Shown: piece by piece, positions 7,791-14,620 of the stretch
Layout of the letters: every line of letters starts with the position of its first letter
Position numbering within the stretch: the first letter of the stretch is position 1
Assembly (NCBI GenBank): GCA_938023705.1
Contig: CALJDJ010000087.1
Coordinates: forward strand, 1 to 32,573
Source of the DNA: an uncultured Collinsella sp.
GTDB taxonomy: Bacteria; Actinomycetota; Coriobacteriia; Coriobacteriales; Coriobacteriaceae
Length of the DNA stretch: 32,573 nucleotides
Reading direction: 5' to 3'
Made by a program: the position numbers and the translations under genes
The notes under the pieces: generated by a model
Told to the model about the DNA's origin: nothing
The model's input: the letters and a program-made list of their open reading frames with translations, nothing else
Databases searched by the model: none

Positions 7791-7920
7791 CGGCTTGCGC
7801 CTGCTGCTCGGCGGCCTTCTGAGGCTGAACCCCCTCTGCAATGGCTGCCATAGGCATCGTCGCGTTGACCATGGACGTGCACGCGGTCGCACAGAGCGGG
7901 TGGTAAAGGGGGCGTTTCAT
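7791..7920 (-). pseudogene. Truncated 5' end of a second transglutaminase-like gene
   Basis: From the ATG at 7920 the frame gives MKRPLYHPLCATACTS and continues to an AEQQAQA segment, matching the intact gene's signal peptide and the start of its linker. Homology stops abruptly at 7791; the frame then runs about 30 codons through unrelated sequence to a stop near 7699. The linker, beta domain and catalytic domain are all absent, so this is a dead fragment left by duplication or by gene loss. Confidence 0.8.
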
Positions 7921-8046
7921 AGCGGAGCCTCTCGGTGTGCAGCCAATAGGGTCCGAAGGCAGTTTCAGGCCGGCACTCCGCACATTTTTTGTTGGGGTTT
8001 TACGGGAACCCCAGTCAACATCAGCGACCTTTCTGGGGTATGTTGG
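7791..8046 (-). repeat. Direct repeat copy B of the transglutaminase leader region
   Basis: This copy matches 3933-4192 along its length, including the start codon region, the ribosome site GAGAGG, and the leader with GGGGTT/AACCCC (spacer shortened by four bases). The two copies are about 3.86 kb apart in direct orientation and bracket the RT and the 6852 gene. Confidence 0.85.
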
Positions 8047-8153
8047 TTGATCCGGGGTGCGCAAAACAACAGTTTCAAATATTGTTGCTTCCTGTTCAAT
8101 TCTGTCTATCTACAATTAATCGCAAGCGTATGACCTGAGGAGATTGTTTACAG

Positions 8154-9563
8154 GTGGAATCGGTCACTATTCATTGGATTGTCTTTTATGTCTTTATCGG
8201 TTTGTCGAGCGTTCAGCTTGTCCGCTTTGCTGGGCCCTTGGCGATCGGAGGGCAATACACCGTCGAAGAACTGTATCCCTCCGATGAGTCGGGCAGGCTG
8301 AACGTTGCCTACCGAATTCTCGCTCCAACAATTTGTTGCCAGCTCCCGGTGTTTATTATGGCTGCGATTTGCGATGCGTTTTCAGTTCCAGGTCCTTCGC
8401 TGCGATACATGCCTACCCTTTTCTATTGGTTGTTTCTTGGGGTAATCAAGCATGCAAGGGGTAAATTGCGGTACCGGACTCTTCCTTTCTCATTCGAGGC
8501 GTTCATGTCTCTTTTGCTGTCCGTCGCATTCGATCACTTTGTTATCGATGGCTATCTCGGAGGCCAGGGGCTAGATGTGCTTGATACTTCGAGTATTGCC
8601 TTTGAGTTTGAGCTGGCATTATTTGGTGTTGTGACCTTTTGGATTTCAACCTTTTTTAAGCGTTATCAAATTAAGTTTAGCCGTGTGTACTCAAATGCCG
8701 CTCCATCATATGTCGTTCCTTCGGACTCCGTATTTGGTTACTCTTCAATCGATACGGGTGAGGCCAGGCTCTTCTCATACGAGCGCGAATATGGCGATCT
8801 CTTACCTCAGCGATTTTCAAGTGATCTTCTGTTGAGAAGTGTTTTCTTTGCAATTATGGCGATTGAGGACGGGAATCGGCCCGAGTTTATCCGAACGATC
8901 GAGCGCATGGCAGCTCATTTCCATTTGGCAAAAACCACTGGAATAATGCAGCAGACGAGCGATGCTCCTTTGTCTGATATGGATAGCGTTAAACTCGCAA
9001 TTCCCTATATTGAGCGCATGTGGGACCAGTTTCTTGTTGAATTCGCCCGTTCTGCCGAAGGGGCAGGGGGAGACGCCCTACGAATCTTCAAGTGTTACTA
9101 CACCTACGATTACTGTATGTTGTCGCGGACTATCCGCAATCATTTTGCGCCGTTTTACGGGGACTATTGTGGAACGAGATTACTTAATGCTAATCGCGTA
9201 TTTTGCGATGTTCTTGAATTTGAGGAAAGGCAGCGCTACGGATTGCTTCCAAAGACGGTTTCTGCGACTGGATCGATATGCGCCACTGAGCTTGGATGGC
9301 TTTCTGGGGAGTACTGTTATTGGGCCGATTACAATACGGTTGTATCCTGCCTGAATGAAAATGATGGCAATGGCGTTAAACTGGTCAGCAAAAATGATGT
9401 GAATAAAACCCAGATAACCGAGACGACCTTAAGGCTTAAGGAGCAAGGTGTTTCCGTTCTTGAGGCCAAGTATGTGCCCGGCGCTTCGGCGACCATCGTG
9501 TGCATCGGCGATTCCTCGAAGATTTCGAGTACTGTCGGTAGTGACTGGATGGTTGTTAGCTAG
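8154..9563 (+). CDS. Five-helix membrane protein with large cytoplasmic domain, unknown function
   Basis: A 469-residue protein from a GTG at 8154; GAGGAG at 8137-8142 is rather distant (11 bases). Hydrophobic segments lie at about residues 6-25, 56-74, 84-100, 114-131 and 149-168, the last followed by the basic FFKRYQIKF. The remaining ~300 residues are soluble and mostly helical (about 200-380), ending in a small alpha/beta part (about 420-469). The loop between helices 1 and 2 carries YTVEELYPSDESGRLN, which looks conserved. I recognise no enzyme motif. It stands alone as a single transcription unit in an island with an RT and a SIR2 gene, so a membrane-associated defence role is a reasonable guess, not a finding. 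Confidence 0.6.
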   Translation: MESVTIHWIVFYVFIGLSSVQLVRFAGPLAIGGQYTVEELYPSDESGRLNVAYRILAPTICCQLPVFIMAAICDAFSVPGPSLRYMPTLFYWLFLGVIKHARGKLRYRTLPFSFEAFMSLLLSVAFDHFVIDGYLGGQGLDVLDTSSIAFEFELALFGVVTFWISTFFKRYQIKFSRVYSNAAPSYVVPSDSVFGYSSIDTGEARLFSYEREYGDLLPQRFSSDLLLRSVFFAIMAIEDGNRPEFIRTIERMAAHFHLAKTTGIMQQTSDAPLSDMDSVKLAIPYIERMWDQFLVEFARSAEGAGGDALRIFKCYYTYDYCMLSRTIRNHFAPFYGDYCGTRLLNANRVFCDVLEFEERQRYGLLPKTVSATGSICATELGWLSGEYCYWADYNTVVSCLNENDGNGVKLVSKNDVNKTQITETTLRLKEQGVSVLEAKYVPGASATIVCIGDSSKISSTVGSDWMVVS

Positions 9564-9676
9564 GTGAATCATCTTTGCCTTTCCGCATATTGATTGCGCA
9601 TTCTCGTGCACGGACGCGAAAATGCTTCGCATTAGTTTCAACGCGAAGAGTATTTGCTACATGATTAACTTTTTTG

Positions 9677-9697
9677 GATGCGCAATTACTGCGCATC
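9677..9697. repeat. Perfect 8-bp inverted repeat
   Basis: GATGCGCA (9677-9684) and TGCGCATC (9690-9697) are separated by ATTAC. A T-run precedes rather than follows it, so it is not a terminator on the plus strand and is not one on the minus strand either. It may be an operator or an RNA hairpin. Confidence 0.5.
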
Positions 9698-9752
9698 TAG
9701 GTTAACATCCAGTTAGTGATGCAGTTGTCGTGGGCTCTACGTGAGGCGATGA

Positions 9753-9801
9753 CAAAGGAGGGTCGTTGTTTGGTTGTTATCGGCAACGGCCCTTTGATTT
9801 T
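9753..9801 (+). terminator. Long hairpin followed by ATTTT
   Basis: CAAAGG (9753-9758) pairs with CCTTTG (9791-9796), and after a three-base bulge GTCGTTG (9762-9768) pairs with CAACGGC (9784-9790), one pair being G-U on the plus strand. ATTTT follows. A ribosome-site-like AGGAG lies directly after it (9802-9806), so it could be a terminator for upstream transcripts or a leader attenuator. Confidence 0.45.
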
Positions 9802-9817
9802 AGGAGTTACTTTGGCG

Positions 9818-9940
9818 ATGGAATTTTAGACTTTCGCTCAACTTATCGAACTCCTAGAGAGTCATGGCGTTCTAACTGATGCCGCTGCGCTAGATTGCCT
9901 GAGGCGCGAAATGAATATTTGCTCGTCGGAACACTGCTGA
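9818..9940 (+). pseudogene. Small ORF broken by an in-frame amber codon
   Basis: AGGAG (9802-9806) is followed by ATG at 9818, but codon 4 is TAG (9827-9829). The same frame then stays open to a TGA at 9938-9940 and reads as a plausible amphipathic helix (TFAQLIELLESHGVL, then DAAALDCLRREM). A small gene inactivated by a point mutation is the simplest reading; chance is possible at this length. There is no evidence for amber readthrough. Confidence 0.35.
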
Positions 9941-10070
9941 ATATTGGGTCACCTGTGCGGTTCGAATTTTCAATTGTCGAGCAGCTTTGTCTCCGATGAA
10001 GTCTTGCAATTCTAGTAAAATCCAAACATATGTTCTATACTTATGGAAGTAGCTTGTTTGGAGGCGCTAG

Positions 10071-11666
10071 ATGGAAGTCGGAAGAGATGACATTGTAGAA
10101 AGCGTTGTACGTTTGATAAATGGGGTGGGGCGTAGCCCATATTTATTCGTCGGCTCGGGCTTTTCCCGTAGATACATGGGTACCGACGATTGGGTTGGTT
10201 TGTTAAGGCACCTCTGTTCCCGTCTTTCCGATGATCCCTTTCGGCTTGACTCGTACCTGGCACGTTGTCCAGATGAGTCTGACAATAGCGCATTGCCCTC
10301 TGCCGCGACGATGCTTGATAAGGATATGCGCATAGCTGTTCTTGAGGACCCTCGCTTCGCTTCTTTTAGAAACGATCATGTAGAGGACATTCGTCAGCGT
10401 AAATCTATTTTAAAGATCATGGCGGCCGAGAGGTTATCCTCGTTCAAACCTGAATATATGACGCATGAGCTTGATATCTTGAGAGAGGTTGGCAGGCGGC
10501 GTATCTCTGGAGTTATAACAACCAACTATGACTGTCTCCTGGAGTCGCTATTTCCCGAGTTTAAAGTTTTTGTTGGCCAAGACGATCTCGTCTTTCACAG
10601 AACTTTTGAAATGGGTGAAATCTATAAGATCCACGGTTCTATGGATAATCCTGAATCTATGGTTCTTGAGGAGGCAGATTACGCAAAACTCGCCGAAACA
10701 CAGGATTACTTGGCTGCCAAGTTGTTAACTATTTTTATGGAATACCCAATTATTTTTATCGGTTATTCCCTTAACGACCCCGATATCCAAGCTATCCTCA
10801 TGTCGATTTCGCGCTGCCTCGGTTCTAACAATCTTGCGTTGCTTAGAAAGCGCTTTATCTTCCTTACTAGGGGAGAAAACGCAACCTCAACTCATTCGTT
10901 TACCTTTCCAGGTATTGGCGAGATAAGCATGACCGAGATTAGGACGAACGATTTTGGTGCAGTGTATGAAGCAATTGGACAATCCAAATGCTCCTTCTCG
11001 CCCAGGATCATTCGTGAGCTTCGCAGGAGCATCTACGCCTTGGCTGATGAGGGCGATCCGAATGACTCTCTGGTAGTTGAAGCGAGTTTTAGCGACCTCG
11101 AGAGACTTCCGGAGGGACAGCATCTTGTGCTGGGTATCGGTGTTGCGAATGCTTCTTTAGGGCACGGGCATATGGTCAAAGCCGAACTTCTATATCGTGA
11201 TGTTGTGTTTGATGACGAACATGTTGCTCCTAAGCTTGCCGTCGAGGAATACCTTCCTTCGCTGCTTGCTTCTAACTCGGGTGGTTTGCCCATGTATAAG
11301 TATTTAAGCGCGTATTCAGGGGAAGTTCTTAATCCAAGGATGCTAAAGGAAATAGATGAGAAGAAGGATTTAGATGCTTTTCTAAACAACAGCCTACGAA
11401 AGGCAAAAGGTAGCTATCATCATTCGGGAATTAGACACTCGGTTCAGTCTGTTATAGCTAACGAAGGCTTTGAGGAAGCATTTAAAAAGCTTGTGCTACT
11501 TGAAGAAGATGAGATCGATCTAAATAAGTTGCTTGAATATCTGAGGGCGCTCATCATGGACGATCGCAAGATAATCCACGGTAATAGCGAGCTGAAACGG
11601 CTTATTAGAATGTATGATTTCCTTAAGTACAAGAAGGCCTTCGACATATCGGCTACTAGTGAGTAA
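10071..11666 (+). CDS. SIR2-family protein, probable NAD-degrading defence effector
   Basis: A 531-residue protein from an ATG with GGAGG six bases upstream. The N-terminal ~250 residues carry the SIR2 signature in order: LFVGSGFSRRY at 25-35 (nucleotide-binding loop), VITTNYDCLLE at 148-158 with Asn152 and Asp154, IYKIHGSMD at 184-192 with His188, and FIGYSLNDPDI at 229-239. No zinc-binding Cys pairs of true deacetylases are seen. In bacteria, SIR2 domains of this type typically cleave NAD when triggered by phage (as in ThsA, DSR and SIR2-Argonaute or SIR2-HerA systems). The C-terminal ~280 residues are helical and match no partner domain I can name; they may sense the trigger. It stands alone, so it could be a single-protein system. 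Confidence 0.87.
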   Translation: MEVGRDDIVESVVRLINGVGRSPYLFVGSGFSRRYMGTDDWVGLLRHLCSRLSDDPFRLDSYLARCPDESDNSALPSAATMLDKDMRIAVLEDPRFASFRNDHVEDIRQRKSILKIMAAERLSSFKPEYMTHELDILREVGRRRISGVITTNYDCLLESLFPEFKVFVGQDDLVFHRTFEMGEIYKIHGSMDNPESMVLEEADYAKLAETQDYLAAKLLTIFMEYPIIFIGYSLNDPDIQAILMSISRCLGSNNLALLRKRFIFLTRGENATSTHSFTFPGIGEISMTEIRTNDFGAVYEAIGQSKCSFSPRIIRELRRSIYALADEGDPNDSLVVEASFSDLERLPEGQHLVLGIGVANASLGHGHMVKAELLYRDVVFDDEHVAPKLAVEEYLPSLLASNSGGLPMYKYLSAYSGEVLNPRMLKEIDEKKDLDAFLNNSLRKAKGSYHHSGIRHSVQSVIANEGFEEAFKKLVLLEEDEIDLNKLLEYLRALIMDDRKIIHGNSELKRLIRMYDFLKYKKAFDISATSE

Positions 11667-12055
11667 TCCCACCTAGCGTCTATGAAGAAGGCCATCTTTG
11701 TAAACTATGGCATCTGAGCGTATAGTGCGAACACCACGTGCAAATGCATACTTAATATAACGCTTTCTGCTTGAAATCACAATGGTGTCTGTTTCGACCC
11801 GCCAATCAAGGGAAGATAGTGTAGAGTATCTTCCTGCAATACAAAAGCTCTTTGGGAGCTTTAAGGGTGACGCTTTCAAATTGAGAGTGTTGCCCTTTTT
11901 TCATGTATGCAATGTGTGACGTACTAGCCAAGCACCATCCCGGCAATGGAATGATCGAGCATGGGCGGCTTCTACTGGTTGACGTGATCGTGGTCAAACA
12001 AGTGATATCGATTAGAATTAAATCAATTGCGCTGGAAGCCTTCGGGCGACACCTG

Positions 12056-12086
12056 AAGAGGGTTGATGCGTCGGTCCTCTTTTTTT
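12056..12086 (+). terminator. Intrinsic-terminator-like hairpin with no obvious gene in front
   Basis: AAGAGG (12056-12061) pairs with CCTCTT (12076-12081) across a 14-base loop, followed by five Ts. The nearest upstream plus-strand gene ends almost 400 bases earlier, so it may end an unannotated short RNA or be a leftover. Confidence 0.45.
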
Positions 12087-12182
12087 GTTTGGATGTAAGA
12101 TTCGGCCAGGCAAAACAAGGATCTCATTTGGGGAGAACAAATATCCGGCGGTTTTCCGCTTCGGGACGCGCGGTTTAAGGGT

Positions 12183-12319
12183 GCTTTTCGGAAGTGCGGG
12201 GAAAAATCGGAAACCTCCGAGCATAAACCGAATTTCGGCAACAAAACCGCAGGTCGCGGAAGGCTAAAACAGGGGTCTGGTCTGTCGATCTCGGTTTTTC
12301 ACCGCACTTCCGGAAACGC
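12183..12319. repeat. Inverted-repeat element (MITE- or REP-like)
   Basis: The left arm (12183-12210, containing CGGAAGTGCGGGGAAAAA) and the reverse complement of the right arm (12291-12319) agree at about 25 of 29 positions with one gap. About 80 bases lie between, including the small palindrome CCGAATTTCGG (12229-12239). No coding capacity. It resembles the palindromic intergenic repeats common in Collinsella chromosomes, from memory. Confidence 0.55.
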
Positions 12320-12529
12320 CCGACGGAAGCATGCGGCAAATTTTGGAACCCTCGAGCACATCGTCCTTTTCATGAAAAGAACCCGCAGGTAGAAGCGTTG
12401 CCACTATCCAGTGTGGTTGACGTGTCTAGAATATGCCGCACACTTCCGGATTTTGCATAAGCTCGACTGGTTTGTTTATCGATTGGGGCAGAGGAATCTT
12501 GTCTGGACCTCGTTATATGTATTTAAATG

Positions 12530-12559
12530 GATGAACTTAACCTATAAGTTAAGTTCATC
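12530..12559. promoter_or_regulatory. Operator-like palindrome of the TAC-type locus
   Basis: GATGAACTTAAC (12530-12541) and GTTAAGTTCATC (12548-12559) are a perfect 12-bp inverted repeat around CTATAA. The spacer plus next base (TATAAG) can serve as a -10 box, so a bound repressor would cover the promoter. It ends seven bases before the ribosome site of the first ORF. Antitoxins of the XRE class usually autoregulate from such sites; the likely binder is the 12793 gene product. Confidence 0.65.
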
Positions 12560-12578
12560 TAGAAATGGGAGGTGCCCT

Positions 12579-12752
12579 TTGGCAGAAGGATATGATCTTG
12601 TCGAATATAGAGACCTCAAGGGTCGACCGTTTTGGGAATTGACGGCTTCTCCCGACAACTCTCAATTCCAGAAAATGTTGTCAGACCCTAAGCGGAAATT
12701 AACCGCTCGAACAATGATCGGCCAGAATAGCACGTCAACTTCTGGAATCTGA
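12579..12752 (+). CDS. 57-codon ORF at the toxin position of a TAC-like locus
   Basis: A TTG at 12579 lies six bases after GGGAGG (12567-12572), directly behind the operator palindrome. The 57-residue product begins LAEGYDLVEYRDLKGRPFWEL. The Y-x-x-x-E-Y-x-D-x-x-G segment recalls the first strand of HigB/RelE-type toxins, but the protein is about half their usual length (90-120 residues) and the rest does not match. It could be a truncated toxin, a new small toxin, or a leader peptide. The frame is also open upstream to an ATG at 12411, but that would run through the operator and has no ribosome site. The antitoxin gene follows 40 bases after its stop. Confidence 0.5.
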   Translation: MAEGYDLVEYRDLKGRPFWELTASPDNSQFQKMLSDPKRKLTARTMIGQNSTSTSGI

Positions 12753-12792
12753 GCCTTGACTTTTATACTTGGCTTTCGAAACGGAGAACACA

Positions 12793-13182
12793 ATGAATAA
12801 AGTAGATTTATCTGATTTTTACGCCGATACAGAAACCAGCGAAACACGCGCTTATGAACACGCGCTAGATATCGAGTTTATTGTTCATCGCGAGATGAAG
12901 CGTCTGGGTTTAAGCAAAAGCGATTTGGCAAAGCGTATGGGCGTGAGCCTTCAGTCGCTTTCGAAGCTGTTGAATTCTCAGCCCAATATGACGCTGAAGA
13001 CGATCGCTAGGTTCGAGCTTGCTTTGGGTATCAATATCGTTCCTAAGGTTACCGTTAGCTATTCTAAAGAGCTACCGTTTCTTTCATCCAACAATTTCGT
13101 GCGAGAGCAATGGTCTTTTAGGAACGAGCGTCCGTCCTCGCATGTGAATCTCGAGATGATTTCCGGAGGTTTGGCAGCATGA
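12793..13182 (+). CDS. XRE-family HTH antitoxin (HigA-like) with C-terminal chaperone-dependence tail
   Basis: A 129-residue protein. The ATG at 12793 is preferred over a TTG at 12769 because GGAG lies eight bases upstream. Residues about 28-82 form an XRE helix-turn-helix with KSDLAKRMGVSLQSLSKLLN as the core. A ~45-residue tail follows the HTH and includes EQWSF. In toxin-antitoxin-chaperone (TAC) loci such as M. tuberculosis HigBA-Rv1957, an unstructured C-terminal tail of the antitoxin (the chaperone-addiction region) binds a SecB-like chaperone. Length, tail and the following gene fit that class. It probably binds the 12-bp palindrome upstream. Its stop overlaps the next start by ATGA, so the two are translationally coupled. 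Confidence 0.75.
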   Translation: MNKVDLSDFYADTETSETRAYEHALDIEFIVHREMKRLGLSKSDLAKRMGVSLQSLSKLLNSQPNMTLKTIARFELALGINIVPKVTVSYSKELPFLSSNNFVREQWSFRNERPSSHVNLEMISGGLAA

Positions 13183-13631
13183 GTGGGGATTTTATTGCTC
13201 CGATTCAAGTCGTTCATTTGTTCGTCGTTGACTCCGATTTCCATATCGAGGATTCGCCCTCGGATAACATGGAATTAAAAGTTGACGTTAGCTACCAAGA
13301 TGTCCATCTTTCGAAAAAAGGTAATGATGCACGCGCAAGTCTAAAGATGTGCGTAATTGGCAGCCTCCTTGACAGAGACGAAGGTGCACAGGAGAAGATG
13401 CACGCTGGCGTTACAGTATCCATCTCGGTTTCAGCGCAAATGCCAATGAACTCTCCCGATGACGAGGCGCGTCACTACCTTCTTTCAAATGCTATTTCGA
13501 TGGCATATGCCCATGCAAAGAGCTATTTGATGGTTGTTACTGGACTTTCACCCATGGGAGCGCTTACATTGCCTGCCATTCTCCCTGCAGAGCTGTCAGC
13601 AGATTGCGATGTGCCTTTTCAGAGCGAATAG
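13179..13631 (+). CDS. SecB-like chaperone of a TAC-type locus
   Basis: A 150-residue protein whose ATG overlaps the antitoxin stop. The middle alternates beta strands (ELKVDVSYQDV near 30-40, SLKMCVIGSLL near 55-65, VTVSISVSAQM near 79-89), and the C-terminus is a long helix followed by GALTLPAILPAEL. This matches the SecB fold, where the segment after the helix normally reads like F/G-P-P-L-L-L-P-P-I-N. Core SecB is rare in Gram-positive bacteria; SecB-like proteins next to an antitoxin serve TAC systems, protecting the antitoxin from aggregation and proteolysis. Identification rests on fold pattern plus neighbourhood. It is the last gene of the island on this side. Confidence 0.68.
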   Translation: MSGDFIAPIQVVHLFVVDSDFHIEDSPSDNMELKVDVSYQDVHLSKKGNDARASLKMCVIGSLLDRDEGAQEKMHAGVTVSISVSAQMPMNSPDDEARHYLLSNAISMAYAHAKSYLMVVTGLSPMGALTLPAILPAELSADCDVPFQSE

Positions 13632-13786
13632 CATTTCCTCGATGAATCTAAGTCGAATGAGTTGCCGCTCTCACATCCTCTAAAAAGTTCTTAAAACAGC
13701 CTTAAAGGCGCCTTGGCTCGCTTTTACAGCGTACAATACGCATGTTTGACTATGGCAAAAGTAGATTTTTGGGGAGGGGGAACGCC

Positions 13787-14523
13787 GTGGAAGTGCTGGT
13801 TGTTGGCAACACCGCATATGTTGACGATGACTTTTGCTCCAAGGCGTTCCCCGGCGACCATGTGTAGGTCGTAGCCGCGCAGGACGCGCGCCGCGATGAG
13901 TCGTCGCCCCATGCTTCGTGGAAAGAGCTCCTCCAGCACCTGGACCAGGCCTACGAGTTTGAGCGCGTGGTCTACCTTTCTACCTACCTCACCCCGCATA
14001 CCGTGACTTTTGGCGACATTGGGCTGCTGCGCTCGGTGTTTCGTGCCTGTATGGGACGCAATGTGCAGCTGCTGTTTATTGCGGGGCCCGCGGGTGCAGA
14101 GGGCACCACTGGCGGATGTGACGACGACGCCACGGCCGCCAGTGGGGCCCAGACGGGCAAGGGCATTATCGCCCGCGCTGCCAACGACCTGTGCCGTTAC
14201 TATGCATCGCGCGACGGCATCCAAGCCAAAGTCCTGCGCGTGCCGTATCTGTATACCGCATCGCCGGCATTAACCGACCCATTTTTGATGCCGTTGTTCG
14301 AGGCATGCTCGGGCGGGTCGGTCGCGCTTCAGGGTGCGGCAGATGCGCCGTTTCCCCTGCTGTGTGCCGAGGAACTCGCGGTGTTGGTGCATCGTATCTT
14401 TGACAGCTGGGATGCCAACTTTGAGATGCTCGACGTTGCAGACGCTTTTGGCCACCCGAGGCCTATGGCGTGACCGTTGACGCTCCGGGTGCGAGCGTGA
14501 CCTATCACACGCTCAGCATCTAG
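13787..14523 (+). pseudogene. Decayed NAD-dependent epimerase/dehydratase-like gene
   Basis: A GTG at 13787 with GGGGAGGGGG six bases upstream starts a frame reading MEVLVVGNTAYVDDDF, a Rossmann-like first strand without a full GxxGxxG. Codon 27 is TAG (13865-13867), probably CAG before a C-to-T change, since the same frame then continues with VVYLST and RVPYLY, typical of extended SDR epimerases. Near 14450 the frame is lost: a second segment in another frame (EAYGVTVDAPGASVTYH) runs to TAG at 14521-14523, which would fit the family's end after an internal deletion. Two lesions make a working protein unlikely. GC is core-like, so this is a resident gene dying at the island's right edge. Confidence 0.7.
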
Positions 14524-14561
14524 GCGTTTCGTCGCCTATCGGCGCTATACTGCAGCCGTTG

Positions 14562-14598
14562 CCCACGATGCGGGGAACACCCGCATCGTGGGTTTTTT
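14562..14598 (+). terminator. Strong intrinsic terminator
   Basis: Bases 14562-14574 and 14580-14592 form a perfect 13-bp stem with a GAACA loop, followed by six Ts. It ends transcription from the decayed epimerase gene, 23 bases before the next start codon. Confidence 0.92.
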
Positions 14599-14620
14599 GC
14601 TTATGAAGGGACGGTGCCGC

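Larger units (their letters stand above)
9564..10070. other. Hairpin-rich spacer upstream of the SIR2 gene
   Basis: About 500 bases without an intact gene. It contains several inverted repeats (for example GCGAA/TTCGC near 9616-9630, CTTCGC/GCGAAG near 9625-9648, and the two listed separately), a ribosome-site-preceded ORF broken by an amber codon, and a TATACT box at 10036-10041 shortly before the SIR2 start. It could hold a small RNA or the decayed remains of one or two small genes. Confidence 0.4.
11667..12529. other. Gene-poor spacer with relics, a terminator and an inverted element
   Basis: No intact gene is supported. On the minus strand, 11673-11879 is open and its end reads like real protein (SSRKRYIKYAFARG and onward), and 11806-11997 in another minus frame reads MKKGQHSQFESVTLKAPKEL. 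Together they suggest a frameshifted minus-strand gene remnant of unknown identity, without a ribosome site. Further right are a terminator hairpin (12056-12086), an inverted-repeat element (12183-12319) and a perfect 14-base palindrome CTTTTCATGAAAAG (12366-12379). Confidence 0.35.

Noticed and set aside
12411..12578. Upstream extension of the 57-codon ORF to an ATG at 12411
   Set aside because: It would run through the operator palindrome and lacks a ribosome site; the TTG at 12579 has one at ideal spacing.
13769..13781. 13-base match TTGGGGAGGGGGA shared with 4189-4201 as a possible att or repeat
   Set aside because: Low-complexity purine run; one copy is a ribosome-binding site, so chance or function explains it.
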